Origin: Typha latifolia
Taxonomy: Eukaryota; Streptophyta; Magnoliopsida; Poales; Typhaceae
Reading direction: 5' to 3'
NCBI GenBank assembly: GCA_019914945.1
Contig: CM034109.1
Location: 7,246,479-7,310,478, forward strand
Length of the DNA stretch: 64,000 nt
The position numbers and the translations under genes were made by a program. Shown one piece after another: positions 10,479 to 21,373 of this stretch (the first letter of the stretch is position 1; the number at the start of each line of letters is the position of its first letter). The notes beneath the pieces were generated by a model. That model saw nothing but the letters and a program-made list of their open reading frames with translations. It made no database searches and had not been told where the DNA came from.

Positions 10479-13400
10479 TCAAAGGAATGATTGATAACTT
10501 CCATGGTTCCTTACTCTCTCAGTAAATCCTGGTTCTGTTCCAAAATCAGCAGACAATGCCTCAAAATCATGTGTTATTTCCCAGCTGTCTGTGATACTAC
10601 TCCAGCTTGGACGCTGTGGTCGAGTGCCACATCTTTCCAACCCACTCAGGTTTTCTATCTGACATTGTATATCATCAAACTCCTCTGAAGCTAAAATCTC
10701 CCGCTTCCCACCTACCTCTAAATCAAAGCTTATTTTAGTGATATCTGAGCTTATAGCATTCTCCAAAGAGTGGGGAGAGAAGAAGACGCCTGACTCCTCT
10801 TTCACCTTAGCTCGGAAATTGTTCCTGGACTTCGGTATTCTTGAAAAGAACATCTCAATGATATTGCTAGCGCATCCATGGTTATAAGGATTTCTTTTAC
10901 CATCATAGCGATTTCGAAAGTTCTCATATGTGGTCTGCAGTCAAAAAGAGTTTTCAGGTCTTGTTTCGAACAACCTATACAAACTATAACAGAGAGATAT
11001 AGCTTCAGTAAAAATCAAACCTGATTGGAGCAAATTAAGTAAAGGTGAAAGACTGTCAACCCTCCTACAAACCAAGCCGCTATGAAGGTATATAATATAA
11101 GAAAACTAGAAATAGGTGATCCAATAATAGCTGTCCATAATTGGCATTTGTATGCATCCATAGTCTTCTTGAGGTGCACCCAGCAGAATGTGAAGACATA
11201 TAAACATAGTAGAGTTGTGGAGGACACAAACATAAAAAAGTAGCGGTAGTTTCTCTGCACATAGAAAAGTAAACTAATCAGCTAGCATTGCCTTATAAAA
11301 AAAGAAGCAAATACAAAATTTGAAATTTAATTGATAATCTGTCATTTGTAGTAGGATGATCATAGCAACTCCCCCCCAAAAAAATTGGTTGATCTTGTGA
11401 GATTGCTTAGTCAAGCTTAGTGCCATGAAGGAAAAAAGGAAGAACAATATCACTTCCATAGGTATGCATCAACACCTGATAACACGAGAAACTAAATAAC
11501 AAGTAGATATACTCCTTGACTTTTGAAGTTGCAAGAACTTGGGCAGAAAACCAGCAACAGAAGTTAAAATTTGTTAACTCAAAGAGAGTACAAACACACA
11601 TCTTCAACATAATTTCAATATACAAATATTAGGCAGATTTAAAGCTAATAGGAAAAACATAGCAAATGCATAGCCAATAACCACACATGTATATCCAGTC
11701 ACAAAATCCTTGAAGATTAGAGATATTGGCATCTCGCAAATTTTATGATTGACAGATCCTAGTTATATCATTATTCATTAAAAGGAATCACATGATTTGC
11801 TAGTCTAAAATGATTAAAGGACTTGAGGTAGTAAAAGAAGAGAGTATCAAAAGCACACCTTTCCAATGCATTGCCCAACCCATGGACAGTGATGATCAAA
11901 GCGCTCAACACAGTTATTGCAGATTGAGCAGTGGGAGCAACGAGGAGGGCGATACAGCATGCATGTGTTGCAGTATTTGACCTTGACAACAACACCATTC
12001 ACAAGAACATCTTTAGTGGGTGGCAGAGATGATGCGCCATTTTGGCTTCCAGTCCACTCTGTGGATAAACATGGTGAGATGCCACCATCATCGTCTGGTT
12101 CTGGAGGGTGTGAATTACGAGGAACAATTCCTGGATCTCTGCCAGCAGTGAGAAACAAAAGAACGATAACCTGTACATATCGGACATCAAACAGTCCAAT
12201 TAACTATTGCTTTTATTCAAGAGATAAAAGAGTATGGTATGCTAGAAAAGTAATTCCAGATAGTTGCAGCATGTAATTATTATTTCATTTTCATCGACTA
12301 ATGAACATAATATAAAGGTCATCCATAAGAGAATAAAAACTGAACCAGCCTCTTGATTTCTCAGATATGTGATAGTTGAATCCCACATGTACAACTTCCT
12401 AAAACATGTTTCCAAATCAGGTCAGCTGATGATTGATATGAGGACATTAGTGGTTGGAATTTCATACAATTCTTCTTTTATCAATTGAACTGCTCAGGAA
12501 AGTAACAAGCTGATCAGACTGAAGTATGGAATGACAGAATCCTGTGACTGATTGAAGATCGATTCTACATGTTTCCTTCTAACTTCTAAGTAGCTCGCCC
12601 TATTTTACACAGACATATAAGGACCATTAGTTCACATTTCTTGTCTGATACTTGAAATTCTATATGCAGCTCTGCAGGAATGCGTAGAGATCGACTTTGC
12701 TTCTCCAATATTTGAAATCCTATAAGAATACAATCTTGCTTGATTTAAGGAGGGTATCTGAATAGACGAGGACTCAACAATCTACCCAACAACCTAAATA
12801 GGCAAGATAGGTGGAAGAAAATGACAAGCTCAACTTGCAAGAGAGATTGTTTGCTCAACTTCGTTGAATTATACTTCAAAAGAACAACACTGTCAGTATC
12901 TACAGAGCATTGAAGTTCCATGAAATCTCAAACCATGATTATCCTGATTGACACAAAGATAAGAGATAGAAAATAAAAGTACAACATAGACCATTTGATT
13001 AATATGGTATTTGCGTCCTTCCTCTTCCAAATTAAAGATTTGCTTTTCTTCCAAATTTGAACTTCTATATCATAGTTCTTGGCCTATATTGACTTTTCAG
13101 TTCCTTGTAAGGAAGAATGAGGATTAATAATGTCATAACTATTTGTTTTTGGACAAGGACAGTTTTAGGCCCAGCTATAATAATTCAACTTTCAGAAAGG
13201 TAGAGAGTTCAAGAAGGATGACTAAAAGTTTGTAAATATATGAATTTGATTTATCAATGGAAATGATATATTAAAAAGGCATTTACCAGCCACAAAATAT
13301 ATTTACACGGATAAGAAATCTGCATATTGGTACAATAAGTAAACTGAGGAAATGATATAAAAGAGCAAAATTTCCAGTAAAAATCCTTAAATGGCTTGCC

Positions 13401-15182
13401 ATTTTTGAAACTATTTCAATGAATGTTTGAAGAACTTAGTATGAGAACTTTTCATGTTATTGTTATTCTTGGATGATACATAGTTTTACAAGTAAGGGTA
13501 ATAACATGCAGTTGTCAAAAAGGATACTAACTGCATGTAATATACCTAATGTGAGCCTCTCATTGCAGCTTCAAGTGATGATAAATTCATGAGTTATCCT
13601 CCAACTTCAACCAGATCATTCTTTTGGTGAACTAAAGGAAATTTCCTGGACATGTTTGGACCATTATACTACTCCCTAATCATTTAATGTATATCCAACA
13701 TCCCACACTTCATGAATGAATCCCCATCAAATTGGCAAAATGAATAAAAAGATTGATAAACTATGAATTACAGTAGACAAAGTGAATAAAAAGGTTGATG
13801 TTATAAGTATTATTGTATAGTGGTAGATAAAACAGCAGATGGGAAACTCACATATGTTGCGAAAACAACAGCTACAGCTAGAACGAGATTCCCGAACTGG
13901 TGATGGAGGTCGTTAACCAACCTAAGTGAAACAAACACAGCAAATAGGATAACTGGCACAACTATTAGAACCACAGTAATCAACAATGAGCTCCAATCTG
14001 GACCAAATATAAGCCTCCCTCTGAGACAGAATATCTGCAGAATTATTAAAAAGCTAACCTATTAACTTCCAGTAAAATACAATTAACAAACTAATTTGCT
14101 ATCCAAACTACAAGAAAGTTAAAAGAAAGATAAATGAAACAGTTATTTTTAACTCATTACAATACATGGATATCAGCTGCGTGCAAACCAAGTACACATT
14201 AGTTAGACAAACCAGAGAATCATGTTTTTACATGCCTTTGATGCTTAGAGATCTAAAACGTACACAAAATACAATCATGTTAACACAAGAACACATTATG
14301 CAAGGTTAGACTTATTTGAGTTTAAAAGGGCATGTCTCAGTAGCAATCCAAATTACTGAAATTAACCAAGGGGTAGGACTCTGCCAAGGCAAAGACAGGT
14401 TATAGATCCCCTCTCCTACAACTGATGAGAACCAGATATAATCTAAAACATTCATGAGAATGAGGATATGTCGACAAGTTTTAGAGTATCAAAATTAAAG
14501 CTGGTTGACTGGTAAGTTATTGAAAAAGTAAGAGATGTAAAATATGTATCTGGGTGTATCTCTTGCTTCAAGATCTGAAGCAACCTATTCTTAAGAAATG
14601 GATGACAGGTAATACATGAAGATTAACTGCTTCATAGATTCTTCAACATCGTTATGGAGAATGCAACCTACTTTGAATTACTCACGCAATTTCATGACAA
14701 TGTGAATACTAAGATAATAAATGATATCAGATGTTAGATGGTATCAACTTAAGCTTTTAAAACAATTGGTGAACTAATACGCTACCAAAGCAGGATGTCC
14801 TCAGTTTGAATCCAGCCAAGCCTATTTGTCTATTTTTTATTTAAATGTATAAAAATTCACCTATTGAATTCAAAATTTACTTCCTAGGCCTATTAAAATA
14901 TCTCGAGCTGAGAATTGCATAAGAGTGTTAGAATATAAGTATATAACATTCCCTGACGTCTTAAGCTTTCCGAATAACTAGCAAGTTGACAACATATCAT
15001 TGAATTGAGAAAAGACTAACAAAACCAACTAAAGAAATGGTGGCAAAGAATGTAAGAAACCTCACATTGCTTCCTTTCCAGACTTGATAGACCCGCTTCG
15101 GTGGCGGGCTGACGGTTTCGATGATACGCTGATTCGAACCGGTCACGCGACGGGGTCGAGGAGCCTTATACCTCCCCACCAT
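10479..15182 (-). CDS. DHHC-type protein S-acyltransferase (palmitoyltransferase)
   Basis: Five exons on the minus strand: 15182-15066, 14034-13852, 12170-11859, 11254-11021, 10934-10479; 433 residues. It transfers palmitate from acyl-CoA to cysteines of membrane proteins. Features: [10 protein letters not shown], four membrane spans (two before and two after the zinc domain), the [13 protein letters not shown] motif at about 111-123, the Cys-rich domain with catalytic DHHC at 192-195, TTYE at 283-286 across the exon 4/5 join, and the NPYNHG element after it. The family is plant PAT05/06/07-like. The C-terminal tail is long and Ser/Glu-rich. Start: MVGRYKAP is the ATG giving a typical length; an open stretch continues upstream to about 15266. 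Further upstream (15559-15362) is a 65-codon ORF containing MYVV, the usual start of dicot homologues, so an alternative spliced first exon is possible. Introns 2 (12171-13851) and 4 (10935-11020) hold nothing I recognise. Confidence 0.93.
14705..14990. repeat. Dispersed repeat in PAT intron 1
   Basis: Contains 'gatatcagatgttagatggtatcaac', followed by 'gcaggatgtcctcagtttgaatcc' and 'aagcctatttgtctatttt'. From memory this wording recurs in many plant introns and intergenic regions, and it carries tRNA-like GGTATCA and TTTGAATCC pieces. The exact class (SINE or LTR-derived) and ends are not resolved. Confidence 0.4.
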
Positions 15183-15361
15183 CCTTCTCCGTCGATACCC
15201 AGCATATGTCGATCGAATAAATCTACTTATCCGTGCACGAGACACAAAGGAGGAGGAATAAATCAAGATAAATTTTGTACGTCTTCCGATACAATACGTA
15301 AAGGCTCGCTAATTATAATGCCAGGATAAGGTGTAAAGATTCCGAATGAGATTTACCCCCA

Positions 15362-15559
15362 CTAGCCCCTGTCTCCCGGAATAGCTATCCCCGCCGGTAA
15401 GCTCACCACGTACATCTGCGGAGGAAGAGGGAGATCGCTGGAGTTGAGCGCCGAGTAAATCTCGTGGCTCCGGCTGGCGCGACGAGGAGGAGGAGGAGGA
15501 GAGGAGCTAAAAAAAGATGCAGACGCGGGCGTGTTAACGAGACGGTCCGCGATTTGCAT
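15362..15559 (-). other. Upstream ORF / possible alternative first exon of PAT
   Basis: A 65-codon ORF starts ATGCAAATCGC at 15559 in GC-rich DNA and ends at a TAG before the main start. It is Pro/Ser/Arg-rich, and its internal ATGTACGTG is followed directly by GTGAGC, a fair splice donor. It could be a uORF in the 5' leader, or a first exon (MYV...) spliced to a site inside the annotated exon 1. Confidence 0.35.
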
Positions 15560-17148
15560 TATTGTTTATGTTTGAGGGTAATTCCGTAAATTAGCAGGCC
15601 GAGAAAGGCTCGGAGGGTCGCACGGGAAGGATAGGAAGTGATTACGGTTGACGAGGCGTCGTCGTGGGCCGTTGCCTCCTCTCTATGTGAGGAATGAATG
15701 ATAAGCCGATAGTTATATCGAACCTCTTGGGCCTTGTTCACATTGGGAATAGAGTGAATTGGATATAAAAATCGCTCCTATTAGTTATTCCGTTAGATTT
15801 TCTTTTCCCATATATATATATATCACGTGATAAACACGTGATCAGTTTTAGGCCATCTTACTATAATCATTTATAAAAGAAATATTAAACTAAATGGGAA
15901 CAGGATTAAGAAATGGAAAGACCCAAGCATTTTCTGCACCTGTTGCATTTTTTAATTGTTTATCTAATGAAGATCTAATGGTTAAAATTTAAAAGATATT
16001 ACCGGTTTAATAGGTAATTATTATTTTTTAAATATATTATATTATATATTATTTTTTGATAATTATATTATTTTAATAATTTATCAAGTAAAAAGACATA
16101 TATATTCTTATCGGGGAGTAATGTATATATATAATAAGGGTATTGATATCTTTTTATAATTAACTTGACAAAAGTTTAATTAAATTTTATTATTTACATG
16201 TATCTCTCATTAATAATAGATAGAGATAGAGAATTAAATTTACATTAAAGTTTATCTCCAAATAATCAAATTTAAGTAATTTAATGTTAAATAATATCTC
16301 CTACAATTAAAGCATAATTATATCTATCACAATCATATCTAAGAGAGAGAAATCTTAACAGAAAAAAAGAACATGTAATCCAAAAGTTAGGCACACTAAT
16401 AAAATCTTCTTAATTAATATACTATTTTTTACGTAATATGATTTTAGAATCGATTCCAAAAAACTAGAATATTATAACCATTAAATTAAGATTATAAATT
16501 TTAGAAGGGTATTGAAATATTTGCCTACATCTTAAACATGCACCATTCGACTCCCGTATTTTCTTTTTATTGGCACAAAAATCCTTTCAATTGATTTTTT
16601 AAGACCGTACCATGAACCCTAAATATTAGACAATACAAGGGTTTTTAAATAACAATAGTAAGAGAAAACAAGAGGATGCAAAATTTAATTTTTCTTAAAA
16701 TTATCTATATATATATATATATATATATGTTTTTTTATCTATCGGACATTATATCATTTCAAACCACAATCTATATGCATAATTGACATACTAGCGTACA
16801 TTAGCCAACATGGAAGGGGCCCTCTCCTTTTAAAACAAATTTTGCCGCTGTTGAATCACCAATGTCTTCCAATCTTGCTTTTAGAACGAAAAGCTAATCA
16901 AATAATGTAGGATCCTTCTTAGTTAATGCTGAAAAAAGTAAAAAATTTCTTAGCAATATTGAGTCCAACATGATAAGTCTGCTGCTACACAGATTATTCA
17001 ACAAATCAACCTCCATTACAAATTAATTCAAGACATCAAAGTGCACAAAAGTTACAGTTTCAGAAGTGTGCTTCATATAATAAATGAGGGAGTAGTAGCA
17101 CCGAAATTTCTAACTCTGCTTAGCACGAAATTCTCAATGAATCCGAGT
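15560..17148. other. PAT promoter and intergenic DNA to HYD1 3' end
   Basis: A pair of CACGTG G-boxes lies at 15824-15829 and 15835-15840, five bases apart, after a short TA run. They are about 265 bases beyond the upstream ORF. The rest (about 15900-16900) is very AT-rich, with a TA run near 16703-16728. I see no gene. Confidence 0.5.
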
Positions 17149-20100
17149 TCAACGAGTTTTTGTTTTCTTCTCAACTTGGAATGCTGCGCTAATCTTCTTC
17201 CAGCTCCTGATTGCAATCATTGTTGGTATAACAACCCATGAGCTGTTTGCTCCAACATAGTATGCCCAGTAATAGTACGGGCTGGTTGAGAAGTTGTCGC
17301 CCTCTAAATATGCGGTAATGAAGTAAACCAAGCAACCGTAGAGTTGGCCAAGACAAATGGCGAACTGGAGAATATAACTGTAAGACTTTCTTGTTGCGAT
17401 TGCAAACCTGTGACGTTACAACGTTAATATTAGAGAACGATAAGGATAAAAGGAAGTACCTAACGCTTGCAACAGTCAAAGTAGTTCTTGTGAGATGTCA
17501 TTGAACAGGAATGGCTAGTTGTCCAACATATAAGAAACATACTTCATGATTATCTTTCTTACACTACCTAGTTGGATCAAATCACTAACATGGTTGACAG
17601 GCTAATAGACAGAAAGAGAATGGCAACATACTCCCAAATTACTAAGTTAAAGTATATGTTAATAAATTGAAGGAAAACTATTTTGAGTAAGTAATGTTTC
17701 TGTCTTATGCTGTACACATACAGGTATTAGTATGCATATTGTGCATAGTTTGATACTTTGATGTACAACAGAACTTCGTATCACCATGCAAGTAACCTCT
17801 TGTATTTATGCAATATTGTACGTATAGAATAGTCTTTCACCGGAAAAATCTTAAGATACTTGCATTTTCGAAACTGCCATCGACTTGCATTCAAAACTAT
17901 GTTACACAGGGCATTCTTTTAGATAATTGAGTTACATCTCAGCATGTAGATCATAACAAGATAAATGAATACCACAGGGTGACCAATGGTTAAGAATATT
18001 GCATATGTTATTTATAGCACAACTTCCAGTCACAGAATGCATGAGATACAGAAGCTGACATCAGACCTCTCCCCATGGAGCTGTCAGCAAATAACTGGTT
18101 GATGTGCGTAAGAAAAAAGTTCATATCACAAAGATCATAATCATCTAAGTCTTTGCCCAACAATAATGGTTTGCTCTAACAAAAGCACAACTTAAAAGAT
18201 GAAAAACCTTTAAAGAATTGACACGTGAATAATCGAGTATTAGCATGGAATCAAATTGGTGTTAAGTTCTTTTGTAAAAAAAATCAGAAGGGACCTGCTA
18301 TGAAAACTACACTTGCATAGATTACCTTCCTAATTGCACTTAGGTTCACCCAACCAAGCAACAATTTTCCGTAAATATCTCAAAACATTGGACTTGACTA
18401 GACATGGGAAGAAGATAACTTGTAATTAAAGTTCGTTTTAAAAATTAAAACTGAGTCGCAAGTGAGCAATTGATCTAAAAAAGCCAAATTTAGCTCATTT
18501 ACATAAACAAAAGCTTTGCCCAGGGGGCTTTTAAGAGAAAAAAAAAACATAAAAGGACTTGACTAGACATGGGAAGAAGATAATTTGAAATTAGGTTTGT
18601 TCTAAAATGTAAGGTACAAGCGCACAACTGTTCTAAAAATCCAAATTTGGCTCATTCACATAAACCAAATCAAGATTAGTAGAAGAGAAATTCACTCACA
18701 GACACTGAAGGTAATTTATTAAGAATTAAGATTACCGAAACATATCTACCATAGACACATAAGATAAATAACAAATGGAAATAGAAAGGTAATAAGTGCA
18801 TCACATATAGATTTGTCCAAATTAATAAGTTAGAACAGGAATATGGAACAACAGCCTACATAAATCAGAAAATAATTTAAAAAAACATCAAAAGTAATTG
18901 GAAAAAAAAGTTGCTAGCTTAAGTAGAACAAAAAGAATAATACAACTTACTCTTTAGGCTACTGATAAAAATAAACTTCCTATTTTTACCGGCTGAGACC
19001 TACCTAGTCTATAGATGCAAAAGAACAGGTCAACCTGATCGGATAGACTTGCCAATGCAGAAAAGCATCTCCTGGATTGCTTTCTATAGCCAACTAGGCC
19101 TGATCAAGTTTTTAAATCAATTAAGTTTTGTGCGGCCTCAGCTTAAATTTTTGATAAATAATAAAATTTCAAGACTAAGTGAGGTCAACCAAGTCCAAAC
19201 TGTCTATGCAGTTTGGTCTAGACTGGATTCAACTAAAGCCTAAAGCCCATGGATCTTGCTGAAAGTTCACCCCAGCTTGGTGTAGCTTGACTTGGATTAC
19301 CACCCTCTCTGCTCAACAAAAGACTAAGATATGCTGTTACTTAAGCCATAATTTAGGCTCATCTGCAGAAAAGGATCTCAAATAATGTTACACCTCTGTG
19401 ATTACTTCTTTTTGTGGCACTAAATAACAAGTATTAGCAAGCTGATCAAATAAAAAATCTAGCACACACCATTTAGAAGCCATAAACTTATTCATACAAA
19501 CCTTATCCTTCAAATATCATATATTGGCACTAGGGAACATCATATTGGCTTTCCTAAAGGCACTAGAAGCAATTGTTGGCAAGAAGACACATTGTAGATC
19601 ACTTAATATACCAAACAAAGACATCATACTTAATTACTTATTAGGGGATGCCGCAAAGAATTACAATAACTAAACAAACTAGAAACATGTGAGTTACACC
19701 CGTTAGGGAAACTTACTTAAAATGGCCCATATTGACTTATGTAGAAGCATTATTTCAACCCAGTAATGAGTCCTTCCCCCCTTCTCTAGCCCATTATACT
19801 TTCAGGTGCTATAATAAATGTTATTAATTTTGAGAAAGCAAATAATGGAAAGACGCACAATTCCAAAACTATAAAGCAAACAACTCCTTACAACTAAAAG
19901 AGATTTCAGAGAGCAAATCAAGTCTTACACAGCAAGAATGCAAGCTGGACCCTCAATTGCAGCAGTTATTCCTTCAACAGTAACAACTGCTGCGTCTCTG
20001 GCGACATATCTGGAGTCACCTTTGCTATATTCTTTCCCTGTAAATTCTCATCATGATCAAACACTCTGATATACCTAGATTCCCACAAAGTGTAGTCTCA

Positions 20101-20733
20101 TTTTTCAAGGGGGATCTGAAGTAAGAAACAATATAAGTACTTACAGACTTCCGCAAGGAAATTCGGAGTTTTTTCCTTGTAGAACTCGGGAGAAAATGCA
20201 AAGTACCCCTCTAGAATAATATGAGTCAGCCCCGTAAACGCCCACCAGCACATTAGCAACCTATCAATCTTTGCAATCTTCCCGCATCGCCCTGAAACCA
20301 ATCCAAAAACCCAATTACCACTATGGTCAGCTAAATTTTGTCTAACGGAAGAAATCCCGAGTGGGTTTTCTTTAAAATAGTCGACAAAACAGCGGATTAA
20401 AAAAAAAGTTAATAATTTTTTTTCACGCGCATTCTCACAAAAAGATGGTAGGGAGCGGAGCATGCCAAAGAGATCAGTTCCTTTTAGCAATTAAGCGCTT
20501 GCGAATGATTCGATCTATGGTTAACTGGGTACGTAGCAGTTAAATCAATCGGGGAAATAAGCAAAGTAGATAAAAAGGAGTAGAGAAGGACCAGAGACGA
20601 GCCAGATGAGGGCGACGACGACGAGGGAGGAGGCGAGGTAGGGGACGACGATGTCGAACTGCGAGAGGAAGCACGGCACGTAGCCCGGGAGTTGCAGATC
20701 TCGAGGCACGTACGGGTGGTCGGACTCTCCCAT
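17149..20733 (-). CDS. HYD1: 3-beta-hydroxysteroid delta8,delta7-isomerase
   Basis: Four exons on the minus strand: 20733-20592, 20291-20145, 20037-19929, 17407-17149; 218 residues, close to the Arabidopsis HYDRA1 length. It moves the sterol double bond from C8(9) to C7(8) in the endoplasmic reticulum during phytosterol synthesis. The N-terminus [15 protein letters not shown] is diagnostic. EXPERA-domain catalytic candidates are visible: His71 and Glu75 (THIILEG), Glu118 (TVEGITA) and the Asn of GANSSW. Four or five membrane spans are seen, and the C-terminus is basic (EKKTKTR), fitting ER retention. Intron phases are 1, 1 and 2. Intron 3 (17408-19928, 2.5 kb) contains a 165-bp tandem duplication. 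The gene is head-to-head with the TVP38-like gene. Confidence 0.96.
18390..18675. repeat. 165-bp tandem duplication in HYD1 intron 3
   Basis: 'ggacttgactagacatggga' occurs at 18390 and again at 18555. Similarity then continues, with drift, through 'caaatt(t/g)gctcattcacataaa(c)'. Confidence 0.75.
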
Positions 20734-21373
20734 TGTCTCTCTCCCTCCCTCTCTCTCTCTCTTGAATCCTTCCCCTTGCTTCCAGACTCTCGATTCAACA
20801 GGAGATATAGCCAAACCACTCGCAGCTGTATTAATAAAGTACACAATAATAACCACTAGGGGACTTTGTATATAACACCCTATCTTTAGTTAAATTTGAG
20901 ATCTATGAGCAGTTTCTTTTCTTTTCTTGAGAAGGAAAAGGGACGGCCAAGTTAGTGAGTCACGTATCCAACTTGCATCCTAGGGAGATCCAGAGATACG
21001 AGCCAAATCCCATGCACCGGCGAAGCATTAACTATCAAGATTCGAAGCAATCTCCTCTCCCTGTCGGATTTTTATATCAATCACGTGGTTAGGTTTCCAA
21101 ACTTCGAGTTCTTCGCTGGCCATCCAAGTTGGATCGTGGTAGGCGGAAATGGGTCCCATCTAGCTACGCCCGTAGACCCGATTATCCGAATCGATGTTGG
21201 ATCGGGCGTCGATTTTGATCCGCACATCCATTAGTCAAGAGTAGACTACTAGACTTCGAGGGAGGGCGGAACGAACCCAAGCTCCAACGAGACGGGGGCA
21301 AAACCAAATCACATAGCTCGCCGGTCCCGAACGCCGAGAAGAGGACGAGGAGAAAGGTAAAGAAAGATAAAAG
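20734..21373. promoter_or_regulatory. Shared divergent promoter region HYD1 / TVP38-like
   Basis: 640 bases separate the two start codons, which point away from each other. It contains a CT-rich leader next to HYD1 (20740-20765) and a CACGTG core (tatcaatCACGTGgtt, about 21081-21086) near the middle. No repeat is seen. Shared regulation is inference. Confidence 0.5.

Noticed and set aside
14780..14830. Possible tRNA gene or SINE head (GGTATCA, TTTGAATCC words)
   Set aside because: No cloverleaf can be drawn and the A and B boxes are not at proper spacing; treated as a generic dispersed repeat.
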